This document shows, piece after piece, positions 57,518 to 64,000 of a stretch of DNA of 64,000 bases. Positions within the stretch are counted from its first letter, which is position 1; each line of letters begins with the position of its first letter. The position numbers and the translations under genes were made by a program. The stretch is from Nigrospora sphaerica (lineage: Eukaryota > Ascomycota > Sordariomycetes > Amphisphaeriales > Apiosporaceae). The DNA is taken from contig JAGVVL010000002.1 in NCBI GenBank assembly GCA_018287875.1, positions 3,782,001 to 3,846,000 of the forward strand. Reading direction: 5' to 3'. The notes beneath the pieces were generated by a model, which worked only from the letters and a program-made list of their open reading frames with translations, ran no database searches and was not told where the DNA came from.

Positions 57518-58319
57518 ATGGCATTCCCAGAGGCTCTGCGGCCTCGGCTGCCGCGCCCCCAGGTTAGTGGCCCTGCATCCACTCCCAGCCATGCGCCCCC
57601 GAACTGACTTGCCCATTCTGCCGCAGACCTTTTGTGGTCTCATGAGCCTCCAGACCGGTACCGAGATGATCGCGCTCATCTTCCTGCTCAACAAGGTCAC
57701 GGGCTTCTACGGCCTGCTGGCCATCCTGACTGGCTTCGAGCTCTCGATCCTGCAGCTGTCACTTTACGTCTACTGCGTCCTCGTCTTTGGCATGACGGCC
57801 TACTGCATGCCGCACATCCGCAAGCAGACGCCCTTCCACAACCTCGCCTTCGCGTGGCTGTACATGATCGACACCGTCGTCAACACCGTTTACACCACCA
57901 TATTCGCCGTGAGCTGGTACATGGCCAGCAGCAAGACTGGCGGCCCGACCCCGCCCGAGTCGGCCGACACGGGTGTTCCCCTGTCGGGTTTTATGGAAGC
58001 TCTGGACACGACGACGAGCACGACGCTCGTCGTCATCTTCAGCCTCCTGCGCGTCTACTTCACACTCGTCGTAGCTGCGTATGCGCAGTCGGTCATAGGG
58101 CTGTACCGCGAGGCGCGCATGCAAGGCTGGGGCGAGGACCCGGCGGCGGCAGAGAACCCCTTTGCGGCCGGAACGCCCGACGGCGAGGGATGGAAGGGCA
58201 AACTGGGCCGCACCATGGTCTCGGTCGGCAGGGGATACTGGCTTGGGGCCAAGGCTGACGCCGAGTGGACCAAGAACGTCCGGTCAAAGTTCCGAAGTAA
58301 CAAGGTCGCCTCGGCCTAA
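57518..58319 (+). CDS. kei1: Inositolphosphorylceramide synthase regulatory subunit Kei1
   Basis: Exons 57518-57562 and 57627-58319 (64-nt intron, AACTGACTT branch, CCGCAG acceptor) give 245 residues. The protein starts MAFPEALRPRLPRPQ, then TFCGLMSLQTGTEMIALIFL and LNKVTGFYGLLAILTG, the conserved first membrane segments of Kei1. Three more hydrophobic segments follow (LSILQLSLYVYCVLVFGMTA; AWLYMIDTVVNTVYTTIFAV; TLVVIFSLLRVYFTLVVAAY). A cytosolic tail with NPFAAGTPDGEGWKGKLGR ends the protein. In yeast Kei1 partners Aur1 in the Golgi to make inositolphosphorylceramide, an essential fungal sphingolipid step and the target of aureobasidin. The start was chosen because it alone precedes a good donor and gives the usual short N-terminus; the longer single-exon reading is rejected. 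Confidence 0.9.
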
Positions 58320-59100
58320 GTGGTGGACGAGGGGCTCCGTTCACGGCTCCCTGGGGTGAACGCTCCCTGTTGCGGGCGCGCTTCGCCAGGGTCCGAGGCC
58401 AATGATGTGTGTTTTGAGGAGCCAGTGTCTACCCACTCCTGCATGACGCCATACTTGTTTTTTTTTTTTTTTTTTTTTTCGGAATGCCGGCTATCGGGAT
58501 CTGAACACGGACAGGAGGGTGGCGGTCACGCCGGGGAAGTTCGGTAGACAGTTGCTATGCGGGATGGAACCGGGCATGTAGAAATAGCACCCCCATGCGC
58601 ATCGAAATTCGCAAAGCCCATGCCTGCACGCCAAAGTGATTTGTCCACCAGGACGGGCCCCAGATCGAGAGAACTAACTAGCCTGTGCTGCGCGCCCTGG
58701 CTGCGGGTATGTAGCTTTCCGTGCCCCATGGCGTTGCAACGAGCCGCGTACACCAGCGGTTATCGGTCGTCTTCTTGGGGCCGCCCGACAGCCGTGCAGC
58801 CGCAGTCCCCACGCGCTGCATGGCTCTCTGCAGCCGCGGGATCAAGTTCGGGGTCTGCCAGACACACTGTTCTGACCAAGACGAGGTCGGAGATTGGACG
58901 GCGCGTCGACATGGGTGGCGCTAGACTCGATGGCGTGATCGCTCACTGAGGGAATGACTATTGCGCCATGGGGGTTTTATAATCGCTGCGGGGCAGACTC
59001 TGCCTCAAAAGGTGTCGGGCAACGACAAAGCGGCGAGTCGTCCGGTTCCAACTTGTTATTTCAAGGCCGACCAGGGCCAATTCTAAGCAGCCCGGCCGAG
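58320..59100. promoter_or_regulatory. kei1 3' side and met5 promoter
   Basis: 780 nt between two tandem genes. It contains a 22-nt T-run (58458-58479), probably in the kei1 3' region, and a one-mismatch CYS3-like site (ATGGCGTGAT at 58930-58939), 162 nt before the met5 start. Confidence 0.45.
58458..58479. repeat. Poly-T tract, 22 nt
   Basis: Uninterrupted run of 22 T, 138 nt past the kei1 stop codon. No adjacent RNA polymerase III gene was recognised. Confidence 0.85.
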
Positions 59101-62100
59101 ATGTCGTTCCTCTTCGGTTCAACCTCGTCTTCATCGGCAAAGATGGCTTCCGATATGCAGGTCCGCGCGCCTGAAGAGGCAGGTACGTGTGTTCGGCGCT
59201 CTCCGGGCCCCTCGTTGCGCCCCTCGCGGGCTTTTTGACCTTCCACCGCGTGTCTACACAAATGGCGGGGTAAGTTGTACCCGCCATTCGTGGTAGGCCC
59301 GGACGGCCGGCATAAGCAAAGACGAGCGGGCACAGGCATTCCCGTCCGACGCTTCGGTTGACTAATTCGACTGCAGTCGCGAGAATCGCCTACTTGGCTA
59401 GTGACGTTGTTGTCTCGGTGCAGCCGTCGCAGGCCGAGGACTCCCAGTTCTCCTCCCACCTCAAGCGGTATGCCGAGCGGAAGGACCAGGGACTCGTTGC
59501 CCAAGGCGAGGGTGCCGTGCCCGAGGTATGCCTTTCTCCCCGAGTCGGAGAGAAAGGAGTCAATGTGAACTGACACACAGTCAAACAGATCCTGTCGGTA
59601 CGACGCAACAACGATCCTCTCCTCTCCGTCTTCGCCCCCATCCGCTCCGGCCGCCTCGTTGCCGTCACGACGAGCTCCGACATTCTTCTGTCCTCCGTCG
59701 CACACCTCTACAAGCTTGCCAACTACCCCGTGGTTCTCCACGTCTCCCTCCAGCCCGCTCAGTCCCCCGACTATTCCGCCATAACCGCCATCAGGAACTC
59801 GGGATGGACTTTCCTGCAGTCCGAGTCTTTGCAGGAGGCCCAGGACATGGCCATTACGGCCCATGCTCTCGCTGTCCGGTCCGGCAAGGGCGTTGTTCAC
59901 TTCTTTGACGCCGGCGCTTGCGCCCAAGACCAGCCGATTGGCAACGAGGACGTCGACCTGGTGCGGCAGCTGCTGAACATGGGCGATGTGCGCCGGTTCC
60001 AGGCCTCGTCGGGCCAGGGCTCGGGCATCTACGCCGATGACGGCAGAACCGCCGTGGTTACCGAGCACCCCGAAGCACCTGCCGACGGCGCCGCTGCCGT
60101 CCCGGACAGCCTTGCCAACTCGGCGATTCTGGGTGCCGCGTCGAAAGTAGCGTCGTCTGCCGCATCCGAGAAGTCGGGCGGGGAGAATGGCTCGACTGCG
60201 CCGCCCACTGCCTCCCCGGCCACCACCATTGAGGCCAGTGCGCCCGTGGTAACCTCCGAGGACATTTACCACTACGTCACGGCCATTTGGGACCAGTTGA
60301 AGCAGTCCACCAGCCGTGAGTACCGCGCGTTCGAATGGTCAGGACCCGCCACCGCCGAGAACGCCATCTTCGTCTTCGGCTCCGATGCCGGCCTTTTCGC
60401 CGAGGCCCTGGATGCCGCCAAACCCACCGATGTATACGCCCAGTCGGGAATGATTACCGCAAGGCTGTACAGGCCGTGGCTCGGGTCCAAGTTGATCGAG
60501 ACAATCCCCAGATCCGTCAAGCGGATCGCTGTTCTGGAGCAGATTTCGAGAAAGACGACGAAATGGGGCCCTCTGCTGATCGATGTCCTGACCACCGTCA
60601 AGAGTGGATTCGGAGGTGTCGAGCACGTGGTTGGGTACCAGCTGGGCTACATTGCCCCCGAGACTGTCGCTCAGGCCCTCCGGGGAGTTTTCCAGAACCT
60701 GACGTCTCCGAAGCCTATACAGAACCTCGAGGTCGGCCAGCGAGACGGTCCCGTCTCTTCTGCCTCTCCCAGCTTGGAGAAGCCCAAAGTAGAAAGCGCC
60801 TACACCAAAATCCTGAACCAGCTGTTTGGCGACCGCGCTTACGTGGCAAACGCCCTGAGCTCCAGCAACGCTGGCGTCTCCACCACCGTTGCCGCCAGCC
60901 CCGAGTTCGGCTTTGGTTCGCTCTTGGCTCGGAAGGAGCACCGCCAGCGCTTCGTCAAGGAGGTCAAGCAGGCTGCGACCTCCAGCGCTTTCACCACCGA
61001 GGCCCCCAAGGACTGGTTGGTCAAGTGGTCCGCCGCTGCCGAGGATGCCACCAAGGCCAGCGATCTGGCCGACGATGTCATCGCGCGCCTCGAGACCGAT
61101 GGCTCGCCGGTGTCCAGGGAACTCCTGGCCAGCAAGGGCCTGTTCCGCAAAGAGTCGCTTTGGCTAGTCGGCTCTGACGCCTGGTCGTACGATCTGGGCA
61201 ACTCGGGTGTGCACCACGTTTTGGCTTCGGGTGAAAATGTGAACATGCTCATCATCGACTCCACCCCCTATTCCGAGAGGGCTGCCGCCGATGCCGAGCG
61301 CCGCAAGAAGGACATTGGTCTTTATGCCATGAACTTCGGTAACGCCTACGTGGCCTCGACCGCCGTCTACAGCTCCTACACCCAGGTTCTGCAGGCCATG
61401 CTCGAGGCTGACCAGTTCAATGGCCCTTCAATCGTCCTTGCCTACCTCCCCTACTTCGGCGAACACGACTCCGCCCTCACGGTGCTCCAGGAGACCAAGA
61501 AGGCCGTCGAGGTTGGGTACTGGCCGCTTTACCGGTGGAACCCCAGCAACGATGCCAAGGGTGAACCCAACTTCTCCCTCGACTCGGAGCGAGTGAAGAA
61601 GGAGCTGAAGGATTTCCTGGACCGCGACAACCACCTGACCCAGTTGATGCGCCGCGAGCCCGTCTTTGCCGCCAGCCTGTCCCAAGACTTCGGCACCGAG
61701 GTGCGTGCCCAGCAGAAGAGGAAGGCCCGCGATGCGTACAACCAGTTGCTCGAGGGTCTCTTCGGGGCGCCCCTTACCATTCTTTTTGCCTCTGATAACG
61801 GCAATGCCCAAGGACTCGCCAAGCGCCTGGGCACCCGTGGTCGGGCCCGCGGCCTGAAGACCACCGTTATGGCTATGGAGGACTACCCCGTCGAGGATCT
61901 GCCCACCGAGGAGAACATTGTTTTCATCACGTCAACCGCCGGCCAGGGAGAATTCCCGCAGAACGGACTGGCTTTCTGGCACGCGGTCAAGGACAGCACC
62001 GATCTGGATCTGGCCAACGTGAACTACTCGGTCTTCGGACTGGGAGATAAGCACTACTGGCCACGGAAGCAGGACCGTGTGTACTACAACAAGCCTGCTA

Positions 62101-63986
62101 AGGACCTCGACCGTGTTCTTGCCAACTTTGGCGGAAAGCGCCTGAGCGACGTCGGCCTGGGTGACGACCAGGATCCCGATGGCTACCAGACCGGCTATTC
62201 GGAGTGGGAGCCCAAGATCTGGTCCGCCCTTGGTGTGGCCAACGTTGAGGGTCTGCCCGACGAGCCGCCGCCAATCACCAACGAGGACATCAAGATCGCA
62301 TCGAACTTCTTGCGTGGTACTATTGTGGAAGGTCTCAACGACCCGAGTACTGGCGCCATCTCGGCGGCGGACCAGCAGCTGACCAAGTTCCACGGCACCT
62401 ATATGCAGGACGACCGCGACGTTCGCGACGAGCGCAAGGCGCAGGGCTTGGAGCCCGCGTATTCGTTCATGATTCGTTGCCGCCTGCCGGGTGGTGTTTC
62501 CACCCCCAAGCAGTGGGTGCAGATGGACGACATCAGCAACGAGCTTGGCAACGAGACCATGAAGCTTACCACAAGACAAACGTTCCAGTTCCACGGCGTT
62601 GTCAAGGGCAAGCTCAAGCCGGCCATGCAGGCCATCAACCGGGCACTCATGACCACCATCGCCGCCTGCGGTGATGTCAACCGAAACGTCATGTGCAGCT
62701 CGCTGCCGACACAGTCCCAGTACCACAAGCAGGTGTGGGCTTGCTCCAAGAAGATCAGCGACCACCTTCTGCCTGCCACGACGGCCTACCACGAGATCTG
62801 GCTCACCGAGAACAACGAGAAGAAGCAGATTGCTGGCGACGCCATCCAGGACTTCGAGCCGCTGTACGGACCGACGTACCTGCCGCGGAAGTTCAAGATT
62901 ACCATCGCTATCCCTCCCCACAATGACACCGACGTGTACGCCCACGACATTGGCCTGATTGCCATCAAGGGCGAAGACGGCAACCTGAGCGGCTTCAACG
63001 TCCTGGCGGGCGGTGGCATGGGTGCGACGCACAACAACAAGAAGACGTACCCGCAGACGGGCCGCATGTTCGGCTACGTCAAGGCCGAGGACGTGCACAT
63101 CGCTTGCGAGAAGATCATGCTGGTGCAGCGCGACCACGGTGACCGCAAGAACCGCAAGCACGCCCGTCTCAAGTACACGATCGACGACATGGGCGTCGAC
63201 GTCTTCAGAGGCAAGGTCGAGGCCATGTGGGGTGCCACCTTCGAGCCGGCCAAGCCCTTCCACTTCCAGAGCAACATCGACACGTTCGGGTGGCAGAAGG
63301 ACGAGACGGGCCTGAACCACTTCACCTTCTTCATCGAGAACGGCCGTATCGAGGACACGGCCGACTTCCAGATGAAGACGGGCCTCCGGGAGATTGCCAA
63401 GGTCCACAAGGGCGAGTTCCGCCTGACGGGCAACCAGCATCTGATCCTCTCCAATGTGGCCGACGAGGACATGCCGCAGCTGAAGGAGCTCATGAAGAAG
63501 TACAAGCTCGACAACCTCCAGTTCTCGGGTCTGCGTCTCAGCTCGTCGGCCTGCGTCGCGTTCCCGACGTGTGGCCTGGCCATGGCGGAAAGTGAGCGTT
63601 ACCTGCCCGTGCTCATCTCTAAGCTCGAGGACTGCCTGGAGGAGAACGGCCTCCGACAGGACTCCATCGTCATGCGCATGACGGGCTGTCCTAACGGCTG
63701 TGCCCGGCCGTGGCTCGCCGAGGTGGCCTTTGTGGGCAAGGCCTACGGCGCGTACAACATGTATCTGGGCGGTGGCTACCACGGCCAGCGTCTGAACAAG
63801 CTGTACCGGTCCAGCATCAAGGAGGACGAGATCCTGGCTATCATGAAGCCGCTCCTGAAGCAATGGGCCACGGAGCGCCAGGAGGGCGAGCACTTTGGCG
63901 ACTTCTGCATCCGCGCTGGTATCATCAAGGAGACCCGGGGCGGACAGGATTTCCACGACGATGTGAGTGAACCGATCCACGGCTGA
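59101..63986 (+). CDS. met5: Sulfite reductase (NADPH) hemoprotein beta subunit
   Basis: Reduces sulfite to sulfide for cysteine and methionine synthesis. Exons 59101-59182, 59377-59525 and 59589-63986 give 1542 residues, somewhat longer than yeast Met5. The order is: a short exon-1 leader (MSFLFGSTSSSSAKMASDMQ), a PFOR-like N-terminal half (IRSGRLVAVTTSSDILLSS, QPIGNEDVDLV), and a flavodoxin-like domain near residues 805-960 (LTILFASDNGNAQGLAKRLG, ITSTAGQGEFPQNG, FGLGDKHYW). The siroheme/4Fe-4S sulfite reductase domain follows, with MKLTTRQTFQFHGVVKGKLK and the cluster cysteines CVAFPTC (near 1397) and CPNGC (near 1442). It pairs with an NADPH-flavoprotein alpha subunit encoded elsewhere. 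The first intron is long (194 nt), the second 63 nt. The stop lies 14 nt from the window end. Confidence 0.96.
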
Positions 63987-64000
63987 AAGGCTGCGCGTGT

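Noticed and set aside
57321..57626. Single-exon N-terminal extension of kei1
   Set aside because: A well-formed 64-nt intron and a short conserved N-terminus from 57518 explain the sequence better.
58458..58500. T-run followed by a CGGGATCTGAAC-like segment as a tRNA or Pol III gene end
   Set aside because: No matching A box, B box or cloverleaf stems could be built on either strand.
61932..63980. 682-codon minus-strand frame opposite met5
   Set aside because: Codon-bias shadow over the sulfite reductase domain.
1..64000. Transposons, CRISPR arrays or RIP-mutated repeats
   Set aside because: No transposase or reverse-transcriptase motifs, no regularly spaced repeats and no AT-rich TpA-heavy blocks were seen.

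Overview
The window is nuclear DNA from a filamentous ascomycete (Pezizomycotina), most probably a Sordariomycete. The grounds are: short introns (about 50-110 nt) with GTRNGT donors, CTRAC-like branch sites and YAG acceptors; GC-rich third codon positions; two-gene ATP-citrate lyase; and fungal-only families such as Kei1, Cnl2/Nkp2 and the PigL_N-ankyrin architecture. The base composition shows no AT-rich, mutation-decayed repeat blocks. I found no tRNA, rRNA, CRISPR array or intact transposon by eye.

Layout. (1) 1-6212: head-to-head ATP-citrate lyase locus. The first six codons of acl2 lie on the minus strand at the left edge and complete acl1 lies on the plus strand, separated by about 4.1 kb of simple-repeat-rich promoter DNA. 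(2) 7215-7475: mitochondrial ribosomal protein uL30m. (3) 8637-17388: a tight nuclear group: eaf3/MRG15 (-), Cnl2/Nkp2 kinetochore protein (+), a signal-peptide membrane protein with a thioredoxin-like look (-), and CENP-Q with many AT-hooks (+). The eaf3 gene is split by an exceptional 2.4 kb intron that itself carries a long open frame in phase with the MRG domain. (4) 19571-28340: a secreted Ser/Thr-rich wall protein and methionine synthase met6, separated by a 5 kb non-coding stretch. (5) 30760-43945: a large disordered protein with a broken frame, a 12-exon MFS sugar transporter with several micro-exons, a PigL_N/ankyrin protein, a broken small gene, and a UPF0303/HbpS-like protein. (6) 43946-57400: gene-poor accessory DNA holding a small secreted protein, a cytochrome P450, an unidentified decayed coding remnant and an inverted, frame-broken FAD-monooxygenase pseudogene. 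(7) 57518-63986: the Golgi IPC-synthase subunit Kei1 and sulfite reductase beta subunit (met5).

Functional links. acl1 and acl2 make cytosolic acetyl-CoA. met5 (sulfite to sulfide) and met6 (homocysteine to methionine) are two steps of sulfur assimilation, and a perfect CYS3/MetR-type palindrome lies upstream of met6. Cnl2/Nkp2 and CENP-Q belong to the same inner-kinetochore assembly and lie less than 2 kb apart. Intron boundaries were placed by eye and checked for phase; coding totals agree with the expected family lengths where these are known.
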